Part shown: positions 28,492 through 35,738 of the stretch, piece after piece
How positions within the stretch are numbered: the stretch's first letter is position 1
Layout of the letters: each line of letters starts with the position of its first letter
Assembly: GCA_965237635.1 (NCBI GenBank)
Contig: CBDEFX010000001.1
Coordinates: 682,001 to 746,000 of the forward strand
DNA: 64,000 nt
DNA from: CBDEFX01 sp965237635
GTDB lineage: Bacteria; Chloroflexota; Dehalococcoidia; Lucifugimonadales; CAUZJF01
Direction: 5' to 3'
Notes under the pieces: generated by a model
Databases searched by the model: none
Told to the model about the DNA's origin: nothing
What the model saw: the letters and a program-made list of their open reading frames with translations, nothing else
Position numbers and translations under genes: made by a program

Positions 28492-29517
28492 CTAACTCGT
28501 AATCAGCCTGAGAACGTAGTACGAGACCGCTCCGAGCAGAGCTACGACGGGGAAGGTCAGCACCCAGGCGTAGACGATCTCCCTCGCGACGCCCCAGCGG
28601 ACCGCCGACAGGCGCTTGGTGGACCCCATGCCCAGAATCGACGAGGTGATGACGTGGGTCGTGCTGACCGGAACGCCGGTGCGGGATGCGAACTCAATCA
28701 CAGCTGCGGCCGAACTCTCCGCGGCGAAGCCGTGAGGCGGCCTCATCGTAACTATACGCACGCCAAGCGTGTGGATGACTCGACGCCCGCCCAAGTAGGT
28801 CCCTATACCCATTACCAGACCCGACATCACGATCACCCAAAGCGGCACCTCGAAACTGATACCGTTGGCCTCCCACTCGTAGAACACCGATAGTGCAAGG
28901 GTTATTATCCCCATGGTCTTCTGTGCGTCGTTTGACCCGTGGCTAAAAGCCATGGCTGCCGCGCTCCCTATCTGGAGCTTGCCAAATATGGCCGTGACTA
29001 GTGCGGGGGAGGTCCTGCGAAATATCCAGTAGAGAGCCAGCATGATGATGTATCCGAAGAGGAATCCCAGTATGGGCGAGAACACAAGACCCAGGCCTAT
29101 CTTCGTGATCCCCGCCCCAACTAGGACGCCCGAGCCTGCGTGCGCGATGCCGGCGCCGGCCACTCCGGAAACGAGGCTGTGGCTGCCGCTTACCGGCATG
29201 CCGAATCGGGTCGCCGCGAAGACCCAGAGGGCTGCAGCAAGCACGCCCCCTCCAACGACCACCATTCCGAACTCTCCTTCGAGCGCCTTGGGGTCAACGA
29301 CGCCTTTGCCCACGGTTATGGCGACGGCGGTGCCGGTAACCGCGCCGATGAAGTTCATCACGGCAGCCATCAGGACGGCCTGAAGTGGAGACATGACCCG
29401 GGTCGATACGACGGTGGCGATCGCGTTGGCAGCGTCGTTAAAGCCGTTGGAGAGCTCGAAGACCAGAGCGATTACGATTACAACTACGAGGAAGGAAAAG
29501 GAAGAGGAGTCGATCAT
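28492..29517 (-). CDS. pit: Inorganic phosphate transporter, PiT family
   Basis: The 341-residue membrane protein has both family signatures, one in each inverted half: GFNDAANAIATVVSTRVM (about 25-42) and SHGSNDAQKTMGIITLAL (about 192-209), with ten or so hydrophobic helices. PiT proteins import phosphate as a metal-phosphate complex driven by the proton (or sodium) gradient. It starts directly after the stop of the DUF47 gene (ATG at 29517, previous stop 29518-29520), so the two are translated from one message. The pair of PiT and DUF47 is a well-known arrangement. The operon is preceded by an attenuator-like leader (30179-30292). Confidence 0.94.
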   Translation of the reverse strand: MIDSSSFSFLVVVIVIALVFELSNGFNDAANAIATVVSTRVMSPLQAVLMAAVMNFIGAVTGTAVAITVGKGVVDPKALEGEFGMVVVGGGVLAAALWVFAATRFGMPVSGSHSLVSGVAGAGIAHAGSGVLVGAGITKIGLGLVFSPILGFLFGYIIMLALYWIFRRTSPALVTAIFGKLQIGSAAAMAFSHGSNDAQKTMGIITLALSVFYEWEANGISFEVPLWVIVMSGLVMGIGTYLGGRRVIHTLGVRIVTMRPPHGFAAESSAAAVIEFASRTGVPVSTTHVITSSILGMGSTKRLSAVRWGVAREIVYAWVLTFPVVALLGAVSYYVLRLITS

Positions 29518-30153
29518 CTAGGAGTGTTTGAGCACGATGCCCTCGAGCACATTGGCGGCGTCCTCAGCCCGGTCGGTGGCCTCTTCCATGTCGCGATAGA
29601 TGTCTCGCCACTTGAGGATTTGAGTCACTTCGTAGCCGTTGTTGAACAGCTCTCCCATCGCGCGGCTGAGAACCTGGTCCGCCTCGTTCTCGAGGCGGTT
29701 TATCTCGACCGACATAGGCAGTATCTCCTTCAGCTTTGAGCCTCGGGTGGACAGCAAACCGAGGGCCTTCTCCAGCTCGTCAGCGCAGCCTACGATGATC
29801 TTGGCGAGTTGGCGGGCGTACTCCGTGGTCTCCTCTATCCGGTACTCGAGCGTGTACTGTGCCGCCTCGTCGATGGCGTCTATCACATCGTCTAACCGCC
29901 CGGCCAGCGCCAAGATGTCCTCTCGGTCTATGGGCGTTACGAAGGTCTTGTGGAGCGATTGGGTTATGTCGTGGATGACCTGGTCACCGAAATCCTCTAG
30001 CTCCTTTATCTCACGCACCTTCTCCGGTACGTTCTCGAAGTTGTCCATCAGGTCCTGAAACCGGTGTGCGACCTGCTGGATGTTCAACGCGCTCTGATGC
30101 AGTAAGAAGAAGAACCTATCCTCTTTAGGTAGGAACGACAATGAGAGCTTCAT
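29518..30153 (-). CDS. DUF47/PhoU-like protein, PiT accessory
   Basis: The 211-residue protein is all helical with PhoU-like features: FFFLLHQSALNIQQVAHRFQ (about 15-34), VIHDITQSLHKTFVTPIDRE (about 58-77), DDVIDAIDEAAQY, and EINRLENEADQVLSRAMGEL (about 149-168), whose acidic clusters probably bind metal. Proteins of this family sit beside PiT permeases and are needed for, or modulate, their transport. The gene is first in the operon. AGGAG lies eight bases before the ATG. A terminator-like hairpin lies only 26-55 bases upstream of this start, so expression of the whole operon can be set at that point. Confidence 0.9.
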   Translation of the reverse strand: MKLSLSFLPKEDRFFFLLHQSALNIQQVAHRFQDLMDNFENVPEKVREIKELEDFGDQVIHDITQSLHKTFVTPIDREDILALAGRLDDVIDAIDEAAQYTLEYRIEETTEYARQLAKIIVGCADELEKALGLLSTRGSKLKEILPMSVEINRLENEADQVLSRAMGELFNNGYEVTQILKWRDIYRDMEEATDRAEDAANVLEGIVLKHS

Positions 30154-30178
30154 AACTCAGGCTCCTGTATTTGCCCAT

Positions 30179-30208
30179 AAAAAAGGCCCTTCCAAATCGG
30201 TGGAAGGG
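30179..30208 (-). terminator. Terminator-like hairpin just upstream of the DUF47-pit operon
   Basis: Stem GCCCTTCC / GGAAGGGC (8 bp, 8-base loop) followed on the minus strand by CTTTTTA. The only minus-strand gene nearby is downstream (start 30153), and the gene on the other side (30404) runs the opposite way, so the hairpin must lie in this operon's own leader. Confidence 0.7.
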
Positions 30209-30292
30209 CAGTCCGCTTGCTGAAGCACTATGCCTTCGTAACTCTGGTCAGGACTCTCATCAGCCCTGAACATCAACGGTACTACACATCTC
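30209..30292 (-). promoter_or_regulatory. Candidate structured leader / attenuator of the phosphate operon
   Basis: Between the predicted start (about 30292) and the terminator hairpin the leader can form TCAGG...CCTGA and GAAGGCA...TGCTTC stems. AGTCC in the first stem is complementary to GGACT at the base of the terminator, which offers a mutually exclusive fold. I do not recognise a known riboswitch class. Confidence 0.4.
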
Positions 30293-30298
30293 ATCATC

Positions 30299-30327
30299 AA
30301 GGTAACAATCGATGGGACTGGTGTCAA
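30299..30327 (-). promoter_or_regulatory. Promoter of the DUF47-pit operon
   Basis: Minus strand TTGACA (30322-30327), 17-base spacer, TACCTT (30299-30304). The start would be near 30292, giving a leader of about 140 nt. No Pho-box-like direct repeat is obvious. Confidence 0.55.
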
Positions 30328-30403
30328 GGCCGAATTTGCCTTTCGCGCGCCGACGTTGTGGAGCCGAATCGACGAGTGATATGCTCTGCTATGTTGCCCC
30401 TCG

Positions 30404-31276
30404 ATGCGGGAAAGACAGAGGAAGATGAGAACCTCACAGAGCAACGGTCAGAATGTGCTGGTCACGGGCGCATCCAGCGGGATCGGGCTGGCGACCTCGC
30501 TCTATCTGGCCGAGAAGGGTTACTCGGTACTCGCGACCAGCAGGTCGATAGAGCGTCTAGCGGACCTCCAAGACCAGGCCCTGGGAAGACGGCTGCCGGT
30601 GACGCCCGTGGAGCTCGACATCAACAGCAACCAGGCGGTCGAGGACGTCGTGCCACGGCTCATCAAAGAGCACGGCGGCATAGACGTGCTGGTCAACAAC
30701 GCAGGCTACGGCCTATGGGGGCCGGTCGAAAGTCTCTCGATCGACGAGCTCAAGGACCAGTTCGAGACCAATCTATTCGCCGTGCTTCGCGTCACGAAAG
30801 CGGTGCTACCGGGGATGGTGGCCAAGGGCAGAGGGACCATCATAAACATCAGCTCAGTCGAAGGAAGACTGGGTACGCCTTTCATTGGAGGCTACGCGTC
30901 CAGCAAGTTCGCACTGGAAGGCATGAGCGAGGTCCTGCGAGTGGAGCTTTGGCCCCTCGGGGTACGTGTCGCTCTGGTGCAACCGGGCCTGTTTCGCACC
31001 GACTTTCACGATAACCAGGTGGTCGCCGAGCGAGCGGACTCCGATGACCTGCCCTATCGACAATACGTTGACCGCTACAGAGCGCGACGCGGCAGATACG
31101 ACAGACTGGCCGGCGACCCAATCAAGGTTGCGAGGGTCGTCCACAAGATAGCGCGTTCCAGACGGCCGCGATTCCGGTACCCCGTGGGACCAGAGGCAAG
31201 GCTTGGCATGCTCGCCGCCCGATTCCTGCCCGAGCGTCTGTTCCAGACGCTGCTCAGCCGCGCGACAATGAGGTAA
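30404..31276 (+). CDS. Short-chain dehydrogenase/reductase
   Basis: The 290-residue protein (283 if the ATG at 30425 is used) has the classical SDR set: VTGASSGIGLA (NAD(P)-binding), NNAGYGLWGP, the catalytic Ser in INISSVEGR, YASSK (Tyr and Lys) and PGLFRTDF after it. The basic residues after the first strand (TSRSIER) favour NADP(H). Substrate is unknown; the length and C-terminal extension (RRPRFRYPVGPEARLGMLAARF) resemble the 'classical' subgroup that includes retinol- and ketoacyl-type reductases. No good ribosome binding site precedes 30404; GAGGAAG lies immediately before 30425, too close to be ideal. It shares its upstream region with the divergent phosphate operon. Confidence 0.85.
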   Translation: MRERQRKMRTSQSNGQNVLVTGASSGIGLATSLYLAEKGYSVLATSRSIERLADLQDQALGRRLPVTPVELDINSNQAVEDVVPRLIKEHGGIDVLVNNAGYGLWGPVESLSIDELKDQFETNLFAVLRVTKAVLPGMVAKGRGTIINISSVEGRLGTPFIGGYASSKFALEGMSEVLRVELWPLGVRVALVQPGLFRTDFHDNQVVAERADSDDLPYRQYVDRYRARRGRYDRLAGDPIKVARVVHKIARSRRPRFRYPVGPEARLGMLAARFLPERLFQTLLSRATMR

Positions 31277-31307
31277 GGCGGCCAGCCGGATGCCGCACTT
31301 CCGCCGC

Positions 31308-32078
31308 TCAACTCCAGCTTGTGGATGCGACCAGGCTCATGAACTCGGCGCTCTTGGGCTCCCGGTCCAACACGTACCGGAGGTAGGTCCGCAGTACGCG
31401 CTCCAGCTCCTCTAGCAGGGTCGCACCGACGCTCAGCTCCGCCACTCTGGCATGCGCTTCACTCTGGAAAAAGCGCAACACTTTGATCGCATTGAGGGAA
31501 GCGGGGAGCAGGGATTCTCTCGACGACGCCCGGCATCCAGGACACAAGATTCCGCCCTTCGCACAGCTGTACAGGTGTTCGCGCGGCTCGAGCTTGGACC
31601 CGCAATCTACGCACACAAAAAGCTCCGGGCCGAAGCCCGAATGCCACAGCAACTGGACTTCGAAATATCGCATTAGTTGGCGGGAGTCCTCGGCTGTTTG
31701 TAAGTGTGTCAGGGTCTCGAGCAGCAGCTCGAATATGTGGATGTTGGGCGACTCATCCGCCGTAATGCTGTCGACAAGCTCCGCAAGGTAGACACCCTTC
31801 GAGACCCGCTGCAGGTCCTCCCTGAGAGGTCGGAAGCTGTGGACCGTCTCGACCCCGGTTATCGTGTCCAGTCTCCTGCCTTGAGATACGGAAACCTGGA
31901 CATGGGTCAGCGGCTCGAGGTGGCCCGCTATCTTGCTTTTGGCACGGCGTACGCTTCTGCCGACGGCGCGAATCTTCCCCATGTCAAACGTGTAGATCGT
32001 GAGGACGCGGTCGGCCTCACCCAACGGCATCTGCTTCAGGACGACGCCCCGGGTCTTGTATTGCTTTGGCTTCGGCAA
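31308..32078 (-). CDS. recO: DNA repair protein RecO
   Basis: The 256-residue protein has the OB-fold N-domain (TRGVVLKQMPLGEADRVLTI, about 9-28, then FDMGKIRAVGRSVRRAKSK), the helical middle region and a four-cysteine zinc site, CVDCGSKLE (about 156-164) and CAKGGILCPGC (about 172-182). RecO loads RecA with RecR in gap repair and anneals strands. It is the last gene of the run dnaX-ybaB-recR-recO, though a 65-base gap separates it from recR. Length is normal for the family. Confidence 0.93.
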   Translation of the reverse strand: MPKPKQYKTRGVVLKQMPLGEADRVLTIYTFDMGKIRAVGRSVRRAKSKIAGHLEPLTHVQVSVSQGRRLDTITGVETVHSFRPLREDLQRVSKGVYLAELVDSITADESPNIHIFELLLETLTHLQTAEDSRQLMRYFEVQLLWHSGFGPELFVCVDCGSKLEPREHLYSCAKGGILCPGCRASSRESLLPASLNAIKVLRFFQSEAHARVAELSVGATLLEELERVLRTYLRYVLDREPKSAEFMSLVASTSWS

Positions 32079-32143
32079 GTCTACTCCCTCTGCCGCCGGG
32101 AAGACGCCCCAGCGGGGCGTCTCTACAGCCCGAGTGGGTCTCT

Positions 32144-32755
32144 TCAGAATGCCTGGCGCCCTTCCATGGCGCGTCCGAGGGTCACCTCGTCGGCGTACTC
32201 GAGGTCGCCACCCACGGGCAGACCACGGGCGGGACGCGTAACATTCAGACCAAGGGGTGAGATCAGCTTATAGAGGTACATAGACGTGGCCTCGCCCTCC
32301 AGGTTGGGGTTGGTCGCCAGGATGACCTCCTGGACCACGCCGCTCTTTAGGCGGGCCAGCAACGGCTGTATCTTCAGGTCGTCCGGCCCGATCCCGTTCA
32401 TCGGCGATATGACGCCGTGGAGGACGTGGTACAGCCCCTTGTAGGTGCGGGTGCGCTCGAGGGCCGGCACATCGAGGGCCTCCTCGACAACGCAGACCTG
32501 AGTCTGGTCTCGAGCCGGATCGCTGCACAAAGGACAAGGATCGGACTCAGTGATGTTGTAACACTGGGAACACAGGACGATACGGTCCTTGACCGCGAGG
32601 ACCGCCTCGGCCAGCAAACGGGCCTCATTCTTCGGCATGCGGACCAGGTAGTACGTGAGCCGCTGCGCCATCTTAGGCCCGATGCCCGGCAGCTTGTGGA
32701 ACTCCTCCACCAGCCTGCCCACAGGCTCAGCGGCTGCGTATCCGGGGGTCGTCAT
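32144..32755 (-). CDS. recR: Recombination protein RecR
   Basis: The 203-residue protein shows, in order, the HhH region (LVEEFHKLPGIGPKMAQRLT, about 15-34), the zinc finger CSQCYNITESDPCPLC (about 62-77) and the Toprim domain (VCVVEEALDVPALERT, about 87-102, and ILATNPNLEGEATSMYL). It acts with RecO (and RecF) to load RecA at gaps. Located 47 bases downstream of ybaB, in the standard dnaX-ybaB-recR order. Confidence 0.96.
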   Translation of the reverse strand: MTTPGYAAAEPVGRLVEEFHKLPGIGPKMAQRLTYYLVRMPKNEARLLAEAVLAVKDRIVLCSQCYNITESDPCPLCSDPARDQTQVCVVEEALDVPALERTRTYKGLYHVLHGVISPMNGIGPDDLKIQPLLARLKSGVVQEVILATNPNLEGEATSMYLYKLISPLGLNVTRPARGLPVGGDLEYADEVTLGRAMEGRQAF

Positions 32756-32802
32756 GCGATCACTCCGAACGACACACCATTCACCAAGGTCTGGAAGGTC
32801 AC

Positions 32803-33114
32803 CTACATCAACCCCGGGATGTTCATGCCGCCGGTGAGCGAGTTCATGCGGCTGGACACCATCTCCTGAGCCTTGTCGATTCCCTCGTTAACGGCGGCCA
32901 GGACCAGGTCTTGAAGCATCTCGACGTCGTCTGGCGAGACAGCTTCAGGGTCTATCGTTAAAGACTCCAGCTTCATCTTGCCGCTGACCACGGCCTTCAC
33001 CACCCCACCTCCGGCAGTCGCCTCCACGGTCTGGCTCTCAAGTTCCTCCTGCATCTTCAGCATGTTCTTCTGAAGCTGCTGCGCCTGCTTTAGCATCTTC
33101 TTGTTCACTGTCAT
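32803..33114 (-). CDS. ybaB: YbaB/EbfC family nucleoid-associated protein
   Basis: The 103-residue protein starts with a long helix, MLKQAQQLQKNMLKMQEELE (about 7-26), followed by the beta segment VKAVVSGKMKLESLTIDPEA (about 40-59) and ends VSSRMNSLTGGMNIPGLM, all typical. The family forms tweezers-like dimers that bind DNA. The start overlaps the dnaX 3' end by 77 bases, longer than usual but the N-terminal helix requires it. Translational coupling with dnaX is likely. Confidence 0.94.
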   Translation of the reverse strand: MTVNKKMLKQAQQLQKNMLKMQEELESQTVEATAGGGVVKAVVSGKMKLESLTIDPEAVSPDDVEMLQDLVLAAVNEGIDKAQEMVSSRMNSLTGGMNIPGLM

Positions 33115-34732
33115 CCCCCTTCTCGCTCACGACGTGCGCGCCCATTGCCTGAGCGGCCCGCACCAGGTGGCTCCTCTGGGAGGCACCCTGCTTGCGTCCG
33201 TCCCCGTCGCCGTCGAGCAAGGAAACCTCGATCTCGTACGTACCGCCGAACATCTTCTGGAATGTCTCTCGCAGGACCCTGCCGCTCTGTGGGTCTTCCA
33301 GCTCTTCCTCCAGGCGCTCCATGTGGGACTTGTGGGGGAACCTCAGCCTTACTCGTCCGTCCACGAGCTCTGGCGGGCGACTGGCTCGGAGCAGAGCGCC
33401 AAGATTAAACCTCTTGCCTTTGTGCCTGCTTAACGATTTCACGACCTCACTCCACTGGTCTCGCTGCTCCGAGGACGCCGATTGGACCGTCGCTGGCGTC
33501 GGCCGGTCGGCGGGTCGAGCACCGGGTGCGGGCGCGCCGGCGGTCGTCTCGCCGGCCGCGGCGACGCTGCTTTCTGCGATTGCAGACCGGGCCCGGTTCG
33601 CTTTTTGAGCGGCATCACGATTGTCGGGAGGACTCGAGCTAGCAGGCCTCACCGGGACGTCGGCATCCAGACTGGACTCTACCAGAGCGATCTCAAGAGG
33701 CAGGGTGGAGGTCGAGTCCCGCCGTAGGTCCACCTTTGCGAAGGCCTTCAGGGCTCCGACGAGATGTTCCAGGGAGGTTTGCTCTGCCATGGACTTTAAC
33801 TGTTCAGATGTGTCTTCCTGATACCCCAAGGAGGCTTCAGCTCCGGACTTGATCAGGAGAAGACTTCTGAGGTATTCCATCGCGCTGCGGTGGAACTGTC
33901 GTACGTCGCTTCCCTCAGCCGCGACTTCGTTGATGACTGTGAGGCCCTCCCCGACAGACTTGCTGAGCATATGTCCAACGAGCTCAAGAGCTCTCTCATC
34001 GCTGCCTAGCCCAACGAGATCACGTACATGTTCCTCGTTGAGCGGGGACTCGTAGGATACGAGCGCCTGCTCCAGCAGGTTCTCAGCATCACGAAGGCTT
34101 CCCGCCGCGGCCCGTGCGATCAACCCCAAGGCATCCGTCGCGGCCTCGGCCCCTTCGTCCACACAAAGCTGGGCGAGTCGATCAACGATCGCCTCCGGAG
34201 GGATCCGCCGGAAATCGAACCGTTGGCACCTGGATATGATGGTCAAGGGCACCTTGTGGACTTCCGTCGTACAGAGGACAAATATCACGTGCTCTGGCGG
34301 CTCCTCGAGCGTCTTAAGGAGCGCATTGAAGGCCGGCTCGGTAAGCATGTGCACTTCGTCTACGATGTAGACCTTATATCGAGCTTCGCTGGGGGAGAAA
34401 TGGACCTTTTCCCTGAGGTCTCGGATATCGTCGATGCCTCGATTGCTGGCGGCGTCGATCTCGATCAGGTCGAGGGCTCGAGCCTCATTGATCGACATAC
34501 ATATCTGGCACTCATTGTCGGGCTCGCCGTCCTGAGGCGACAGGCAGGTGGCGGCCTTCGCCAGGATCCGGGCCGTGCTGGTCTTGCCGGTACCTCTGGG
34601 ACCGCAAAACAGGTAGGCGTGGGCCACTCGTCCCTGCGCGACGGCGTTGCGCAGGGTCTGCACAACGGCCTCCTGCCCGACCACCTGGTCGAGCCTCCGT
34701 GGACGCCACTTCCTGTAGAATACCTCGCTCAT
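33038..34732 (-). CDS. dnaX: DNA polymerase III subunit gamma/tau
   Basis: The 564-residue protein is the clamp-loader ATPase. Walker A is GPRGTGKTS (44-52), Walker B region YIVDEVHMLT (about 123-132), sensor/SRC motif ISRCQRF (about 168-174). The AAA+ part ends near 230 and domain III near 360; a Ser/Ala/Pro-rich linker (about 370-430) and a tau-like C-terminal domain follow. The zinc module, normally four Cys, reads C63...D72-N-E-C75-Q-I-C78, so one ligand is Asp. The gene heads the dnaX-ybaB-recR-recO run. I see no A-rich slippery site of the E. coli type that would clearly generate a separate gamma form. Confidence 0.95.
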   Translation of the reverse strand: MSEVFYRKWRPRRLDQVVGQEAVVQTLRNAVAQGRVAHAYLFCGPRGTGKTSTARILAKAATCLSPQDGEPDNECQICMSINEARALDLIEIDAASNRGIDDIRDLREKVHFSPSEARYKVYIVDEVHMLTEPAFNALLKTLEEPPEHVIFVLCTTEVHKVPLTIISRCQRFDFRRIPPEAIVDRLAQLCVDEGAEAATDALGLIARAAAGSLRDAENLLEQALVSYESPLNEEHVRDLVGLGSDERALELVGHMLSKSVGEGLTVINEVAAEGSDVRQFHRSAMEYLRSLLLIKSGAEASLGYQEDTSEQLKSMAEQTSLEHLVGALKAFAKVDLRRDSTSTLPLEIALVESSLDADVPVRPASSSPPDNRDAAQKANRARSAIAESSVAAAGETTAGAPAPGARPADRPTPATVQSASSEQRDQWSEVVKSLSRHKGKRFNLGALLRASRPPELVDGRVRLRFPHKSHMERLEEELEDPQSGRVLRETFQKMFGGTYEIEVSLLDGDGDGRKQGASQRSHLVRAAQAMGAHVVSEKGDDSEQEDAKAGAAASEEHAEDAGGT

Positions 34733-34880
34733 TCGAGAAACCTAGTTAACCCCGTGTGCGGGTTTTCGAGATGTTTCCCTGAGTCCCGCCTCGGGACGAA
34801 GAGCCTGCACTGAGCCTGCCGAAGTGGCCTGGGGTGGGGCTCTCTGATCCCACGAGCCGGCCGGATCCCCACCCCAGATT

Positions 34881-34907
34881 CTGACCCCGACGCGGCGTCG
34901 GGGTCAG
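34881..34907. repeat. Perfect 27-base palindrome (CTGACCCCGACGC...)
   Basis: Arms CTGACCCCGACGC and GCGTCGGGGTCAG around a single G. Lies in the ybeY-dnaX intergenic region, which also contains the dispersed repeat motifs GACGAAGAGCCTGCACTGAG and CTGCCGAAGTGGCCTGGGG. No T-run follows on either strand. Confidence 0.65.
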
Positions 34908-34960
34908 AAAACACAGGGTTCCGCCTCGTTCTCATATATATGACCCCGCACATCGGTTAA

Positions 34961-35473
34961 TCAGTCGTCCTCACGGACTTTGGCGAGGACCTCGTCTTCC
35001 AGCGCTTTCATTGCCGCCTCTTCCTCGGGTTCGGCGTGGTCGTGACCGAGCAAATGCAAGATTCCATGGGCCAACAGAAGGGCCATCTCTTCTTCGACCT
35101 GATGTCCGGATTGATCCGCCTGTCGTTGCGCCTGGGGATAGGAGATTATGACTTCGCCCAGAGAGTCCTCTTCACCAGGAGGCAGGACAAAGGCAGACTC
35201 CTCGTCGCCCAAGGGCAGCGGCCCACTCTCTCCATAATATTCTCCCGGCCGGGTAAAAGAAAACGAAAGAACGTCGGTGTTTTCATCGAGGCCCCGATAC
35301 CGTTTGTTCAGGTCCCTAACGACTTCATCATCCGCCACGACTACGCTTAGCCTGGCCTCGTTGCCCGCCAAGCCCGCAGCGAGGGTGTGCTCTGCTATCC
35401 GCCTGAGTCGCTGGACAGAGACGAGGCCGTCAAACTGTTCTAAGACGCGAACGCTCACGTCGAGGGGAGACAT
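34961..35473 (-). CDS. ybeY: Endoribonuclease YbeY
   Basis: From the ATG at 35473 the product is 170 residues. It carries the zinc motif HGILHLLGHDH (about 137-147, H-x3-H-x5-H) and the central NKRYRGLDENTDVLSFSF (about 57-74) of the family. YbeY is needed for 16S rRNA 3' processing and ribosome quality control. A longer frame starts at 35563, but its first 30 residues (Ser/Thr/Ala-rich) do not belong to the family. It points towards dnaX but a 230-base repeat-containing gap lies between. Confidence 0.93.
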   Translation of the reverse strand: MSPLDVSVRVLEQFDGLVSVQRLRRIAEHTLAAGLAGNEARLSVVVADDEVVRDLNKRYRGLDENTDVLSFSFTRPGEYYGESGPLPLGDEESAFVLPPGEEDSLGEVIISYPQAQRQADQSGHQVEEEMALLLAHGILHLLGHDHAEPEEEAAMKALEDEVLAKVREDD

Positions 35474-35738
35474 GCGGATGGTAGGTGGGCTAGACGAAAA
35501 CCTCCCTGACGAGGCCATAGTAGTATCGCGCGCCGACGCCGTCAACCGAGCACTGCCAGCCATTGCCTATTGACAATGCGCATATATCTGCGTATAGTGT
35601 TGAGACATGAGGAGAAGGGACTACCCTGTCTTCCGCGGCTACCAGGTTGCTGCCTCCCGCCGTTATACTTGGTAAGCCGAGGGATTGAAAATCGTACGCC
35701 TTCTTACTAGAATAATGAGGTATGGAGGAGGGTTCAGG

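Noticed and set aside
30209..30292. CTGATGAG...GAA pattern suggestive of a hammerhead ribozyme in the pit leader
   Set aside because: No complementary stem II or stem III can be drawn around the core and the second core strand is wrong.
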